Positions 8,816 to 17,773 are shown, numbered from the stretch's first letter. The stretch: DNA of 64,000 nt from Campylobacteraceae bacterium (GCA_013215945.1 JABSOM010000009.1:62001-126000); one strand, 5' to 3'. Numbers and translations: made by a program. The notes: generated from the sequence alone by a model not told the origin.

Positions 8816-9379
8816 ATGGAAATCAATTTTTATAGGTTAATTGACCTAAGTTTTATTTTACTCATCTTATTCTTTACATATCATGCATATAAAAAATATT
8901 ATTATCTTAAGTTTTTTGATTTTTTTAAACTTCTGTTTTTAATTACAATTTCTGCAAAATTATCAGGCTCAACAGCATTCTTTCTAAAAAAACTGCATAT
9001 TATATATGCAGATACTAATTCTGTTTTACTTTTAATCGCTTTTTTACTTAATCTTTTTATAATTTTTTATTCTCTTAAATATTTGATTTCTTTTATCAAT
9101 GAATTTGTGAACAGTCATAAAATAAGAAAAACTTTTGCAATGCTGCTTTCTTTTGTTGAAGTATTTTTACTTGTTACGTTTATTACGTATATGTTAATGC
9201 AAGTTAGTTTTATTAAACAATATGCTTATCCTATTGTAAATAAATCACATTCATATAAATATGTTAAACATTTTTATATACAAGTATTAAATAAAGACTT
9301 TTTATATGTGATTATGAATGCAAATACAAAAACATCTAAAGAAGAAATTATATTCAATTCTTTTAAAAATGCTTTTTAA
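8816..9379 (+). CDS. Small membrane protein, possibly CvpA-like
   Basis: A 187-residue protein with about four hydrophobic helices (residues ~10-28, 37-55, 72-95, 107-130) and a polar Lys-rich C-terminal tail. The topology and the fourth segment (AMLLSFVEVFLLVTFITYML) followed by 'PIVNKSHSYKYVK' recall the CvpA/colicin V production family, but the characteristic glycine pattern is weak. I regard the family as tentative. An AAGG site is properly spaced before the ATG. Its last codons overlap the convergent methyltransferase gene by four bases. No regulatory features seen. Confidence 0.65.
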   Translation: MEINFYRLIDLSFILLILFFTYHAYKKYYYLKFFDFFKLLFLITISAKLSGSTAFFLKKLHIIYADTNSVLLLIAFLLNLFIIFYSLKYLISFINEFVNSHKIRKTFAMLLSFVEVFLLVTFITYMLMQVSFIKQYAYPIVNKSHSYKYVKHFYIQVLNKDFLYVIMNANTKTSKEEIIFNSFKNAF

Positions 9380-10293
9380 GTTCTTCTTGTTTTAGTAAAG
9401 ATAAGATTTTTCAAAGCTCTTTCTTCGTCTTTACAAGGATGAGTGCTCATTATATTTAAGCGTTCTTTGAAGGTAAATTCTGGGGCAAGACGTAAATAAA
9501 TATCTTTAATAAAATCACTTTTAAGCTCAGGTGCATTTAAACACGAAAGTATAATACACTCTTCTTTTGCAAAAATATTCAAACGCTTAATGATCTTTTC
9601 ATAGTCGTTACTCACTGCAAAACTTCCTTTTTGGAAACTAGGAGGATCAATTATAATTAAATCATAAGGCCCTTCTTTTTTAATAGCATTCCAGGATTTT
9701 AGTATATTATGAGGCAAAAATTTTACTTTTTTTAGATCTAAATCATTAAGCCTGTGATTTGTTCGTCCAATATTTAAAGCACTTTTACTCATATCAATAT
9801 TAACAACCTTTGCAGCCCCTCCTTTTATTGCACAAACAGAAAAAACACAGGTATAAGAAAATAAATTTAACACTGTTTTATTTTTACTGTTATTTAAAAC
9901 ATACTCATGCCCTATTTTCATATCAGAAAAAAATCCCATATTTTGATTGTTTAAAAAATGTGCTTGGTATTTTAATCCAAGCTCATAAAAAAACTCTTCT
10001 TTTTTTAATTCCCCAAGAACTATCATGCTTGGTGATTTATTTAAATATCGCCGTTGAACAATAAAACACTCATATTTTTTAGCATAATACAGTTCTTCTA
10101 CTAAAGCTATAATTTGATTTTCTTCTTTTTCTTCTTTATACAAACTCAAGAACAAGATTTTATTCATTGAGTCAAGAAGAAGATATTCATAGGCATCATA
10201 ATAGCCTCCACGTCCGTGGAAAAGTCGCGTAAATTCTTCTTTTGTATTTTGTGCATTTTTAAAAATAATATCTTTTAACTCTTCTATTTTCAT
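9376..10293 (-). CDS. Class I SAM-dependent rRNA methyltransferase, RlmI-like
   Basis: The C-terminal ~190 residues form a Rossmann methyltransferase. Motif I is VLNLFSYTCVFSVCAIKGGA, followed by VVNIDMSKSALNIGRTNH, and the catalytic motif IV is DLIIIDPPSFQKG. This arrangement matches the RlmI/RlmK group of 23S rRNA methyltransferases; the N-terminal PUA domain of RlmI appears absent or replaced by ~100 residues beginning LFHGRGGYYDAYE. The exact target nucleotide cannot be assigned. The frame is open up to 10350, but I chose the ATG at 10293 (MKIEELKD) because it has an AGG site and restores a promoter gap to the divergent TSUP gene. Confidence 0.85.
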   Translation of the reverse strand: MKIEELKDIIFKNAQNTKEEFTRLFHGRGGYYDAYEYLLLDSMNKILFLSLYKEEKEENQIIALVEELYYAKKYECFIVQRRYLNKSPSMIVLGELKKEEFFYELGLKYQAHFLNNQNMGFFSDMKIGHEYVLNNSKNKTVLNLFSYTCVFSVCAIKGGAAKVVNIDMSKSALNIGRTNHRLNDLDLKKVKFLPHNILKSWNAIKKEGPYDLIIIDPPSFQKGSFAVSNDYEKIIKRLNIFAKEECIILSCLNAPELKSDFIKDIYLRLAPEFTFKERLNIMSTHPCKDEERALKNLIFTKTRRT

Positions 10294-10406
10294 AATTAAC
10301 CTATATTTTAATTTATTTAACATTTTATAAAAAATGTCAAAAAAGTACAAGACATTTTTAACAAATTTTGATATTCTTCACTTATTATTCTACAAAAAGG
10401 TTTTTA

Positions 10407-11174
10407 ATGGAGTTTTTAGAAGATATAAGTCTAACATGGTACATAATATTTATTTTAACAGGTTTTGTTGCAGGTTACATTGATGCAATTGCAGGAGGTG
10501 GAGGTATGATTCAAGTACCTATTTTGCTATTAAGCGGCATTCCTCCTTTATTTGTATTAGCAACAAATAAAATTGCAGGATTATTTGGTACATTAATGGC
10601 AAGTATTAAATATGCCATGAGTAAAAAAATGTCCTTTACTATAGTTTGGATTGCAATAGGACCTTGTTTAATCGCTTCTTATTTTGGAACAAACTTAGTA
10701 ATGTATTTGAGCGATGAGATAATTGCCTGGGCTATTTTAATATCTATTCCTATTGCTTTATTATTTTTACTTAAAAAAAGTACTAAAATAAAAGAAGAGA
10801 AAAAGAAACTTAGCAAGAAAAAAATTATATTGTGTACTGCACCTATTGGTTTTTATGATGGTTTATTAGGGCCTGGAACGGGAACATATATGACTATTGC
10901 TATGAAGAGATTTTTAAATCTTGATTATATTGTAGCAACTGCATCAACTAAACCCCTTAATTTAATGACAAATATAGGCTCTGCTATTGCATTTTTTGCA
11001 GCAGGAAAAATTTTATGGAGTATTGCTTTGCCAATGGCACTTGCTAATGCACTAGGCGCTTATGTTGGTAGTCATTATGCAATAAAAGGAGGAGAAGCTT
11101 TTATTAAAAAGGTTCTCATTAGTGTTTTACTTATAATGTTAAGTGCAAATATCCTAAAAATGATTATATATTAA
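10407..11174 (+). CDS. TSUP (TauE/SafE) family permease
   Basis: This is a sulfite exporter TauE/SafE family membrane protein of about 255 residues with roughly eight helices. The diagnostic N-terminal signature FVAGYIDAIAGGGGMIQVP is present, as is the mirrored second-half motif GFYDGLLGPGTGTYM. Members move sulfite, sulfonates, thiosulfate or other small organic acids across the inner membrane; the substrate here is unknown. The upstream in-frame start at 10368 would overlap the divergent gene, while the ATG at 10407 is preceded by an ideally spaced AAAAAGG site, so I prefer it. A strong hairpin terminator follows directly. Confidence 0.93.
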   Translation: MEFLEDISLTWYIIFILTGFVAGYIDAIAGGGGMIQVPILLLSGIPPLFVLATNKIAGLFGTLMASIKYAMSKKMSFTIVWIAIGPCLIASYFGTNLVMYLSDEIIAWAILISIPIALLFLLKKSTKIKEEKKKLSKKKIILCTAPIGFYDGLLGPGTGTYMTIAMKRFLNLDYIVATASTKPLNLMTNIGSAIAFFAAGKILWSIALPMALANALGAYVGSHYAIKGGEAFIKKVLISVLLIMLSANILKMIIY

Positions 11175-11202
11175 AGTATAAACAAAATGTTTATACTTTT
11201 AA
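11171..11202. terminator. Strong bidirectional rho-independent terminator
   Basis: AAAGTATAAACA (11173-11184) pairs over 12 bp with TGTTTATACTTT (11188-11199) around an AAA loop, followed by T-rich sequence. It begins at the TSUP stop codon and sits just before the end of the convergent DUF3050 gene, so it can serve both. Confidence 0.8.
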
Positions 11203-11203
11203 T

Positions 11204-11977
11204 CTAGTTGTTTTCTAAAATACAAGCGTTAATGCTGTCCCATAGTTTAATTCTACGAAAGAGTGCTTCTTTACAAACTTCTCTTGCTTCGCTCCATTTT
11301 TCTTCATCACCTTCACATAATTCGCTAATCATATTTAAAGCCATTGGTCCATGTTCTTCTCCATCAACTTCAATATGTCTGTCAAGATAATATACCAGTT
11401 TTGATAAACCAGCTTGAGGGTTTTTATTGAATTTTCTTACAATTTCAACAAACATATCAGGAATTAAATTTTCACGCCCAAAAGTAAATACAGAAGCAAT
11501 TAAATAGGATTTTTTGGTATTAATTACAGAAAAAGTAAAATCAATAAATTTTTTGATTTCTTCATTTACTTTTGCAATTTCTAAAGATTTTTGATAACTC
11601 TTAGCATCATTTAAATTATCAATAAAAGTATTGATATCAGAAGTATTTGCTTCTACTTGTATCATAGCATCAATATACATTTCAAAATGACTCATAGTTT
11701 CATTGTTTTCGTTAAAATCACTTTCTTCACATAAAACAATATCATTAATCAAACGCCTTGATAACCTATGCCCTTTGGGAGTCCAAGGTACATTTGTATT
11801 GGTTAATTCTCTTTGTAAAGATTTTAATAAAGACATAAAATCCCAAACTGCAAATACATGCATTTTCATAAAAACTTGAATGCTTTTAACTGAATCTACA
11901 TTTTTATATAAATCATGCGCAATAAGTTCTTGTCTTAAAGGCTCCAAATCGTTTTTCATTTTTTCTATTTCTGTCAT
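11204..11977 (-). CDS. DUF3050-family protein
   Basis: The protein matches DUF3050, recognised from MKMHVFAVWDFMSLLKSLQ near the N-terminus, the TPKGHRLSRRLINDIVLCEESD segment, SHFEMYIDAM, and HIEVDGEEHGPMALNMI towards the C-terminus. It is all-helical with conserved His, Glu and Asp residues at positions expected for a metal centre. DUF3050 is thought to adopt a heme-oxygenase-like fold, and several such folds host di-iron oxidases; catalysis by this protein is therefore an inference, not demonstrated. The chosen ATG at 11977 (MTEIEKMK) is more plausible than the 12025 start, whose extra residues are a Leu/Lys tract without ribosome site. It appears monocistronic. Confidence 0.8.
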   Translation of the reverse strand: MTEIEKMKNDLEPLRQELIAHDLYKNVDSVKSIQVFMKMHVFAVWDFMSLLKSLQRELTNTNVPWTPKGHRLSRRLINDIVLCEESDFNENNETMSHFEMYIDAMIQVEANTSDINTFIDNLNDAKSYQKSLEIAKVNEEIKKFIDFTFSVINTKKSYLIASVFTFGRENLIPDMFVEIVRKFNKNPQAGLSKLVYYLDRHIEVDGEEHGPMALNMISELCEGDEEKWSEAREVCKEALFRRIKLWDSINACILENN

Positions 11978-12095
11978 ATCATGTCTTTTCAATAGTTTCT
12001 TTTTTCGTAAATATAAAAAATACAATATTTGTATATTTAAAAAAACGTTGTATTATACATCAATTTATCCAATCTTTATATAATTATTTTGAACT

Positions 12096-12587
12096 TCACT
12101 TTTCTTCTAAAAACTCATTTCGCAAATGCTCTCGTGCATTTTTATCAACCAAAGAGAAAATTCGATCTATACTGCTTTTTTCTGCTGTTTTTTTATGACC
12201 TTTTACTTTTACAAAAGAACAATCTATTGCATCACAAAGAGTAAAAAACTCTTTATAAAATAAATGATTTTTAATTTTTTTATTGTTTTTTGAATAATAA
12301 TTGTTTTGTTCAAACTTCGATCTTCGATTATTTAAACCAATAATATTTTGACAATCGGTATAAATAATAAGGGAGTAAGAACTTAATTCTTTTTCTTTTA
12401 AAGCAAAAAGCAGTATTTGTAATTCTGCTAAAGTAGAAGAAGTATTAGAAAAACGCTTATTTTTAATTACGTAGGGCATATTATTAGCATTTATTTCTTC
12501 ATCACTAAGATAAAGATAAGAACCATAAGCTATTTTTGTTTGAGGATTAACACTGGAATCAGTAAATAAGTATAATATATCTTTCAT
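12096..12587 (-). CDS. Ribonuclease H-like protein
   Basis: A 163-residue RNase H fold protein that would cleave the RNA strand of RNA-DNA hybrids. The four acidic active-site positions can be placed: D in LFTDSSV (residue ~10), E in TLAELQILLFAL, D in IIYTDCQNI, and D in the C-terminal FSLVDKNAREHL. The KVKGHKK segment holds the loop His preceding the last Asp. The sequence diverges from E. coli RnhA, and it lies nearer to the RNase HI-related proteins of Campylobacterota. It follows a small membrane protein and the LysE gene on the same strand, although the spacing suggests separate units. Confidence 0.85.
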   Translation of the reverse strand: MKDILYLFTDSSVNPQTKIAYGSYLYLSDEEINANNMPYVIKNKRFSNTSSTLAELQILLFALKEKELSSYSLIIYTDCQNIIGLNNRRSKFEQNNYYSKNNKKIKNHLFYKEFFTLCDAIDCSFVKVKGHKKTAEKSSIDRIFSLVDKNAREHLRNEFLEEK

Positions 12588-12657
12588 AAGAGCCTAAATT
12601 AAAGTTTATAAAGAATTTTAACTAAAAAATTCAATATAAACTATTAAGAAAAAAAAA

Positions 12658-12795
12658 TTAATTAAAAAATATATTCTTCTCTTTTTTTACAATGGACTTC
12701 TTTTTTGAGACCATTTTATCAAAAATAATAATACAAAAAATTGAAAGAGCTCCAAAACCAACGATTGCTAAAAATAATATATAGAATACTTGCAT
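12658..12795 (-). CDS. Small single-pass membrane protein (45 aa)
   Basis: A 45-codon open frame on the minus strand begins MQVFYILFLAIVGFGALSIF and ends with a Lys-rich tail (KMVSKKKSIVKKEKN). It has one hydrophobic helix (residues ~3-25) followed by a positive cytosolic segment, the usual N-out/C-in single-pass design. An excellent AAAGGA ribosome-binding site lies five to six bases before the ATG, which is the main reason to believe it is translated. I do not recognise a family. It occupies the gap between the LysE and RNase H genes, which otherwise has no content. Confidence 0.6.
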   Translation of the reverse strand: MQVFYILFLAIVGFGALSIFCIIIFDKMVSKKKSIVKKEKNIFFN

Positions 12796-12915
12796 TTGTT
12801 TCCTTTATTGATATTGAGTATCAGTATAGTATAAATACATAAAAAGTATCTTAAAAAGAAACTTTTTAAATAACTCTTATCTTAAATAATAAAAGGAAAT
12901 AATATATATCCCGTA

Positions 12916-13551
12916 TTATTTGTTTTCAAAAGTAATAAGTTTCACACCAAAAGCAACAAAAACAATACCGGTAAAAGCTCTAAAAGATCTTTGGGCAAAA
13001 GAATCCTTATTTTTTGTTTTTATTTTTGAAAGTAAAATAACCATACTTGAAAACCAAAGTGTATTTAAAAGAGCATGTATCGTAATTAATAAAAAAGCAT
13101 AAAAAATTGAAGAACCTGTAGTTGGGATAAATTGAGGAAAAGCAGCCAAATAAAACATTGAGACCTTAGGGTTCAAAGCATTTGTTAAAAAACCCTCTAA
13201 ATAAGCCATTTTAATTGTACTCTTCTTCTTTTTAGTATTATTTACATTTTTAAAATCTTGATTTTTAAAAGAAGAAAATAATGCTTTTATTCCAATAAAT
13301 ATTAAATAACAAGCCCCTAAAACTTTGACTATAAAAAATGCTTCAGCTGAAGATGTTAAAATAACAGAAATTCCAAGAATTGATAATGCCCCATGTAAAT
13401 AAAAAGCACTTATAAATCCAGCAATATTAGCAAAACCTGCATTTTTTCCAGATATTGGTACTGTTTTCGCAAGTAAAAGACCATTTGGACCAGGAGATAC
13501 TACTAAAAGAATCGCAACAAAAGTAAACGTCATTATTTCAATAAGTGTCAT
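12916..13551 (-). CDS. LysE/RhtB-family amino-acid exporter
   Basis: A 211-residue inner-membrane protein with about six helices. The family signature VVSPGPNGLLLAKTVPISGKNAGFANIAGF is at residues ~17-46. 'AYLEGFLTNALNPKVSMFYLAAFPQFI' in the middle matches the second conserved LysE block. RhtB/LysE proteins export amino acids such as threonine, homoserine or lysine; the substrate cannot be deduced. The C-terminus SFRAFTGIVFVAFGVKLI is typical. It is followed by a small membrane protein gene and preceded by another; co-transcription is possible but gaps of 57 and 120 bp leave this open. Confidence 0.92.
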   Translation of the reverse strand: MTLIEIMTFTFVAILLVVSPGPNGLLLAKTVPISGKNAGFANIAGFISAFYLHGALSILGISVILTSSAEAFFIVKVLGACYLIFIGIKALFSSFKNQDFKNVNNTKKKKSTIKMAYLEGFLTNALNPKVSMFYLAAFPQFIPTTGSSIFYAFLLITIHALLNTLWFSSMVILLSKIKTKNKDSFAQRSFRAFTGIVFVAFGVKLITFENK

Positions 13552-13608
13552 AAAAAATCCTTAAAAATTTGCCCATATAATATACTAATAAAACTTAGAA
13601 CATAAATT

Positions 13609-13818
13609 TTAGTGAAAAATCAAATATAAATAAGCACTTATACTAAGTATAAAAAGAAAAGTACAGTTCCAATAAAAATATGCAAAAAACTTTGAATTTG
13701 TAGGAAATTCATCTTCTTTGTTTCTTGGTTCTGTTATATGTGAACCATCCAAAAAGGCATGTACTGCAAAAACAACAGCTAGGAGAATACAGCTCATAAG
13801 AAAAAAATTTAATTGCAT
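13609..13818 (-). CDS. Small two-helix membrane protein (69 aa)
   Basis: This short protein has two hydrophobic segments, residues ~4-22 and ~45-67, separated by a polar loop (DGSHITEPRNKEDEFPTNS). No family is recognised. Translation is credible because an AAGG site precedes the ATG at normal spacing and the frame lies entirely in otherwise noncoding sequence. It sits just upstream of the LysE-type exporter on the same strand, 57 bases away, so it may share a transcript. Function unknown. Confidence 0.65.
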   Translation of the reverse strand: MQLNFFLMSCILLAVVFAVHAFLDGSHITEPRNKEDEFPTNSKFFAYFYWNCTFLFILSISAYLYLIFH

Positions 13819-13942
13819 TATTTTACCTTATTAAAAAATCACGGAATTTTATAATAAATAAGCTTAAAATACATTTATTTATAATATATACAGTTATTTG
13901 TATATTAAAGCTTTAAGAATTGTAACAATAAAATTGAAATTA

Positions 13943-14338
13943 TTAAGAAAGAAGATTGCTAGAACTATTGATTTTACTCGATTTGTCTTTTTTTAAAAAC
14001 CTATGTCTGTTATTTGATACCCACATATATAAAGCGTCCATTAAAAACAAAGGGAAGATATCAATTACAATAAGGCTAGGCCACAAAAAAGGCAAAGAAA
14101 GTGCAATTTGGCTTACTGCTCTGCTTTTATTATAGGCTTTGTCATTTTTAATTAATAGTATGCTTTTATTTCCTTGCTCTTCTTGGCCGTATTTCTTAAT
14201 TAGCTCTTTTGCACTTTTACTAGTAAAGCCTGCAAAATAAAAAATCTTATTTTTATCTCTTTTAATAATAAAATTAACCGCTTTAATACAAAAAATACAA
14301 GTATCATCAAAAATGATAATTTGAGCATTTTTTTTCAT
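13943..14338 (-). CDS. DCC-family thiol-disulfide oxidoreductase-like protein (DUF393)
   Basis: A 131-residue protein of the DUF393/DCC family, named after its conserved D-x-x-C-x-x-C motif; here DDTCIFC occurs at residues ~11-17 after a short strand (AQIIIF), as in thioredoxin-like folds. The following VNFIIKRDKNKIFYFAGFTSKSA block is also typical, as is SIVLI-type 'SILLIKNDKAYNKSRAVSQIALSL'. Biochemical roles in this family are poorly known. The C-terminus carries one hydrophobic stretch and a Ser/Asn/Lys tail. The ATG lies one base after the pip stop codon, so the two genes form an operon. Confidence 0.88.
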   Translation of the reverse strand: MKKNAQIIIFDDTCIFCIKAVNFIIKRDKNKIFYFAGFTSKSAKELIKKYGQEEQGNKSILLIKNDKAYNKSRAVSQIALSLPFLWPSLIVIDIFPLFLMDALYMWVSNNRHRFLKKDKSSKINSSSNLLS

Positions 14339-14339
14339 T

Positions 14340-15290
14340 TTATTCTACCTTTAACATTTCATTTGTTGAAGCAATTAAATGATGAATATTATCTGGCTCA
14401 ATTGAAGCATGGCCTGCACTTAAACCAATAAGTAATTTAGCATTTTTTAATTCTTTATGCAATAACCATGCATTATCAAAAGGACAAACAATATCGTAAC
14501 GTCCATGAACAATACAAGTAGGAATATCTTTGATTTTATAACAATTCTCAAGAATTTGATTTTCTTTTATAAAAAATGCATTCACCATATAATGTGCTTC
14601 ATGCCTGGCAAGTGTCCAAGAAGCTTCATCATTTGTATTTGCAGCTAAAAACGCTTCATTAGGAACAAGAGTAACACAAGAAATTTCCCATTTACTCCAA
14701 GCTTTAGCTAGTTTTTTAGCTGCTTCTTTATCCTCTCCTGTTAAAACCTCGTACGCTCTTTTTACAAAAGATTTTTCAGAACTAGAAGGTAAAGCTGTTA
14801 AATACTCTTCCCAATAATCAGGAACCATTCTTACAGCAGGTCCTTGATCAAAAGCCCATGCAGTATCTGTTTTTCTTCCTAAAAAGATACCTCTTAAAAC
14901 CAAACTTTTTACTCTTTGTACATGTTCTTGTGCATACAATAAAGATAAAGTAGAACCCCAAGATCCCCCAAAAACATGCCAAGAATCAATATTGAGTTTT
15001 TCTCTTATTTTTTCTATGTCTTCAATTAAAAAATGGCTTTCATTATTTTCTAAACATCCATGAGGAAGTGATCTCCCACAGCCTCTTTGATCAAATAATA
15101 TAATTCGGTACTCCAAAGGATTAAAGAAACGTCTGTCATTCTTAGAACACCCTCCTCCTGGACCTCCATGTAAAAAAATGACAGGTTTTCCATTTTTGTT
15201 TCCACATTCTTCCACATATATTTGATGTATAGAATCCACTTCTAATAAAAAACTATTATAAGGCTCAATTATGGGGTAAAATTTATTCAT
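14340..15290 (-). CDS. pip: Prolyl aminopeptidase
   Basis: An alpha/beta-hydrolase of 316 residues that removes N-terminal proline from peptides (peptidase family S33). The oxyanion-hole motif HGGPGGGC occurs near residue 41, the nucleophile elbow GGSWGSTLSLLYAQ near 108-121, and the catalytic His in GLSAGHAS near the C-terminus; the acidic member is probably Asp in HGRYDIVCP. These together with DQRGCGRS and the 'WxxWE' cap segment (KAWSKWE) separate it from other S33 enzymes. It is cytosolic and would recycle peptide proline. It lies upstream of the DCC thiol protein with a one-base gap. Confidence 0.95.
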   Translation of the reverse strand: MNKFYPIIEPYNSFLLEVDSIHQIYVEECGNKNGKPVIFLHGGPGGGCSKNDRRFFNPLEYRIILFDQRGCGRSLPHGCLENNESHFLIEDIEKIREKLNIDSWHVFGGSWGSTLSLLYAQEHVQRVKSLVLRGIFLGRKTDTAWAFDQGPAVRMVPDYWEEYLTALPSSSEKSFVKRAYEVLTGEDKEAAKKLAKAWSKWEISCVTLVPNEAFLAANTNDEASWTLARHEAHYMVNAFFIKENQILENCYKIKDIPTCIVHGRYDIVCPFDNAWLLHKELKNAKLLIGLSAGHASIEPDNIHHLIASTNEMLKVE

Positions 15291-15442
15291 TATATTCCTT
15301 TAATAAAAGTATAGAAAGTATATGCTTAAATCATTTATAAATATAATAAGAAAATAGAAAAAGCATAAAATAATTACATCAATAATAATATAGAATATTA
15401 TTTTGTGATATACTGTAGTACTAAATATCATAAGGAGATATT

Positions 15443-16066
15443 ATGAGTATTGCAAAATTTACAATCTTAAGTATATTGCCGCTACTGTTTTTTACTGGGT
15501 GTTACAGTGAAAAGATATTAAGAACCAAGCCCACTACTTTTATTGATATGAACCCTAACGTGGAATCAGCAGATTTATATCAATGTATTGACACAGAAGA
15601 AGAGTTATACACTAAAAAAGAAGATATAAATCAAAATATCTGTAGAGGATACACAACAGTTAGTAAAAAAAACATTATGAAAATTGCTAAAGAAGATCTT
15701 CCCAGCGCAATTAACAAGTTATTTTATATTTCTGACAATAATTGTAAACAATTTATTGAAAAATTTAAATATAACTACATCAAACAAGATGTTGCTGGTA
15801 AAATTTTAAGCTTAAATCTATTTGGTGTTGGCTTAAAAATTGGAGGAATTGCAGATATATCAAGTCAACAATTTGTTAATTTAAGTGATACATTAAATGA
15901 AAATCTTAAAAAAAGACAAACTATTAGAGAAAAAATCCTATTAGATTACCTAACAAAAACAGATTCTACACAAGACAGTAAAAATACAAACACAGGAGTT
16001 GATGCTCTCCTAGTTAGTTTTATACAATATGATAAAACGTGTTCTCTTGTTAGAACATTTGATTAA
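15443..16066 (+). CDS. Predicted lipoprotein of unknown function
   Basis: The N-terminus (MSIAKFTILSILPLLFFTGC) is a lipoprotein signal with lipobox FTGC, so the mature protein is probably lipid-anchored at Cys20. The rest is polar, with several Cys residues (YQCID, NICRGY, NNCKQF, KTCSL) that may form disulfides in the periplasm. A short Gly-rich hydrophobic patch (LNLFGVGLKIGGI) occurs near residue 130. I recognise no family. A strong AAGGAG site is seven bases before the ATG. The gene is followed by a textbook terminator, so it ends its transcript. Confidence 0.75.
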   Translation: MSIAKFTILSILPLLFFTGCYSEKILRTKPTTFIDMNPNVESADLYQCIDTEEELYTKKEDINQNICRGYTTVSKKNIMKIAKEDLPSAINKLFYISDNNCKQFIEKFKYNYIKQDVAGKILSLNLFGVGLKIGGIADISSQQFVNLSDTLNENLKKRQTIREKILLDYLTKTDSTQDSKNTNTGVDALLVSFIQYDKTCSLVRTFD

Positions 16067-16103
16067 AAAAAAGTGCTTTGTATTTTACAAAGCACTTTTT
16101 TAT
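16067..16103 (+). terminator. Rho-independent terminator after the lipoprotein gene
   Basis: Immediately after the stop codon, GTGCTTTGTA (16073-16082) pairs perfectly with TACAAAGCAC (16086-16095) around a TTT loop. The stem is extended by A tracts opposite T tracts, and a run of T residues follows. The A-tract/T-tract symmetry means it could also act on the opposite strand. Confidence 0.9.
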
Positions 16104-16159
16104 TTTTCTTATTTAAAAATTTAATTCATATCTGACTTTCATCTTATGCTATATATTTA

Positions 16160-17020
16160 TCAGTTAATATTTTCTACTTTATATCCTTTTTTTTCAAGAA
16201 GACTTAATACACCATGCTCACCTACTAAATGAAGTGCCCCAAAAAGAATAAGTTCAACTTCTTTATTCGCAAGCATTTTTACAATCTTAGGCATCCATGC
16301 TTTATTTCGTTTAATTAATAAAGAATGATATAGTTTAGGAAATTTATCTTTCCAAGAATCCAAAGAAACTTTTTTAAGTGCTTCATTATCACCTTGTCTC
16401 CATGCTTTTTTCATTAAAGAAAATTCTTTTTCTATATTATTTAAATCTTTTAACATATATTTTACAAAAGCGCTTTCATTGTTTTTTCCCATATTACTTA
16501 AAAAATCCAGTTGTTTAAAAACACTTTCTAAGAATTTTATTTTCTTTTTATCTTTTAAAGCTTTTTTTGAATAATATTCATCCACTCCAATCCCTAAGAG
16601 TGAGAGTTTTTTTAATTCTTGCATCATTAAAGTAATACTCAACATACCTGGTTTTAATTTGGCTACATTTGCATAACTTATATTTTCTTTTTTTAAATAC
16701 AACTTTAATTCTTTTAGTGTTTTATCATCTAAATAATTCTCCAAAGTTTTGTTTTTCAAATACAGTGTTTTTCTTAAAATTAAAGGTCTAAAAGAAGCTT
16801 GTGAAAATTTATTTGTGTCTGCTTCAAATACAATAGTAGAAGATCTTTTATACGCATAATCAAAAGCTTTTGGTAAAGGATAATCATCTTTATTTAATAA
16901 ATGTATTGTTCCTGCAATAAAAAGATGTGAGCCATTTTTTGATATTTTCCAAACAGGAGACTGTGCATATACATTTACAAATAAGATGCAAAAAATAAAA
17001 ACAATATATTTAAATTTCAT
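16160..17020 (-). CDS. TraB/GumN-family protein (Tiki/erythromycin-esterase-like fold)
   Basis: A secreted 286-residue protein: residues 1-19 are a signal peptide ending VYAQ. The mature part carries the TraB/GumN landmarks WKISKNGSHLFIAGTIHLL (GTIH motif near residue 40) and the C-terminal LFGALHLVGEHGVLSLLEKKGY (GxxH motif). These two His-containing motifs, together with an early Glu (FEAD), form the putative metal site of the Tiki-like peptidase fold. Function in bacteria is not established. It appears monocistronic, between a convergent lipoprotein gene and an upstream membrane protein gene. Confidence 0.88.
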   Translation of the reverse strand: MKFKYIVFIFCILFVNVYAQSPVWKISKNGSHLFIAGTIHLLNKDDYPLPKAFDYAYKRSSTIVFEADTNKFSQASFRPLILRKTLYLKNKTLENYLDDKTLKELKLYLKKENISYANVAKLKPGMLSITLMMQELKKLSLLGIGVDEYYSKKALKDKKKIKFLESVFKQLDFLSNMGKNNESAFVKYMLKDLNNIEKEFSLMKKAWRQGDNEALKKVSLDSWKDKFPKLYHSLLIKRNKAWMPKIVKMLANKEVELILFGALHLVGEHGVLSLLEKKGYKVENIN

Positions 17021-17215
17021 AATAATCCTTCAAAATTGAAACAGTTTTAAATAAAAACAAGGTATATCTTATTAAAACATTTATTAGTATAGTTCTTTAT
17101 CCTCTACTTTACTTAAAATGTCATTGCTAAAACTTAAAAACTAAGCTTTTATTTAAAATTGTATTGTATTTCATTTTAAATAAAAATTGTGAAATAACTA
17201 TAGAAAAAACACCTG

Positions 17216-17773
17216 CTAATTATTATTTAAAATAGAAACTTCATAATGATTTACAGAAAAAGAAAAAACCAGTTTGATCATAAAAAACAAAGAAATTAAA
17301 ATAAACCATAAAGGCAAAGAAAAATATAAAATCATAATAAGTCCATAAAACATCAAGTTAGCTGCAATAAAACGCTGAATTCTTTTTCCAATCAAGGCAT
17401 TCACTATACAAGCTGCACCTATTGTATATACAGTAAAAACAAAAGCATATACAAAATAAGCATCTAATAAAAAAGAAATAACAAGAAGATGGATATGAAA
17501 TAAAATAAACAAAAGTCTCTTTTTAGATTGATTTACATAATGTTGATTCGTAGAGAAAGTAAAATTAGCTATACAACCCGCCATAATATCAGCTACTAAG
17601 ATAAAAGCTGCGATTATTTTCCAGCTAAGGGCTCCTTGCGTATCATTTGAATAATTATTATAAATAAAATAAGTAGCTAAAAAAGAGAATACAAATACAG
17701 CAATAAGTTCTAAAACACTTTGTTTTTTTCCAAAAACATCATGAAAAAACTCATTTATTTTTATATATTTCAC
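17216..17773 (-). CDS. Unknown five-to-six-helix membrane protein
   Basis: A 185-residue, strongly hydrophobic protein with about five or six membrane helices beginning near residue 20. A short soluble N-terminus (KYIKINEFFHDVFGKKQS) precedes them. A conserved-looking patch includes 'GCIANFTFSTNQHYVNQSKKRLLFILFHIHLLVISF', with two His residues at the membrane border. I do not recognise the family. The gene starts two bases after the mutY stop codon and so is very likely expressed with it, but no functional link to DNA repair is apparent. Confidence 0.7.
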   Translation of the reverse strand: MKYIKINEFFHDVFGKKQSVLELIAVFVFSFLATYFIYNNYSNDTQGALSWKIIAAFILVADIMAGCIANFTFSTNQHYVNQSKKRLLFILFHIHLLVISFLLDAYFVYAFVFTVYTIGAACIVNALIGKRIQRFIAANLMFYGLIMILYFSLPLWFILISLFFMIKLVFSFSVNHYEVSILNNN

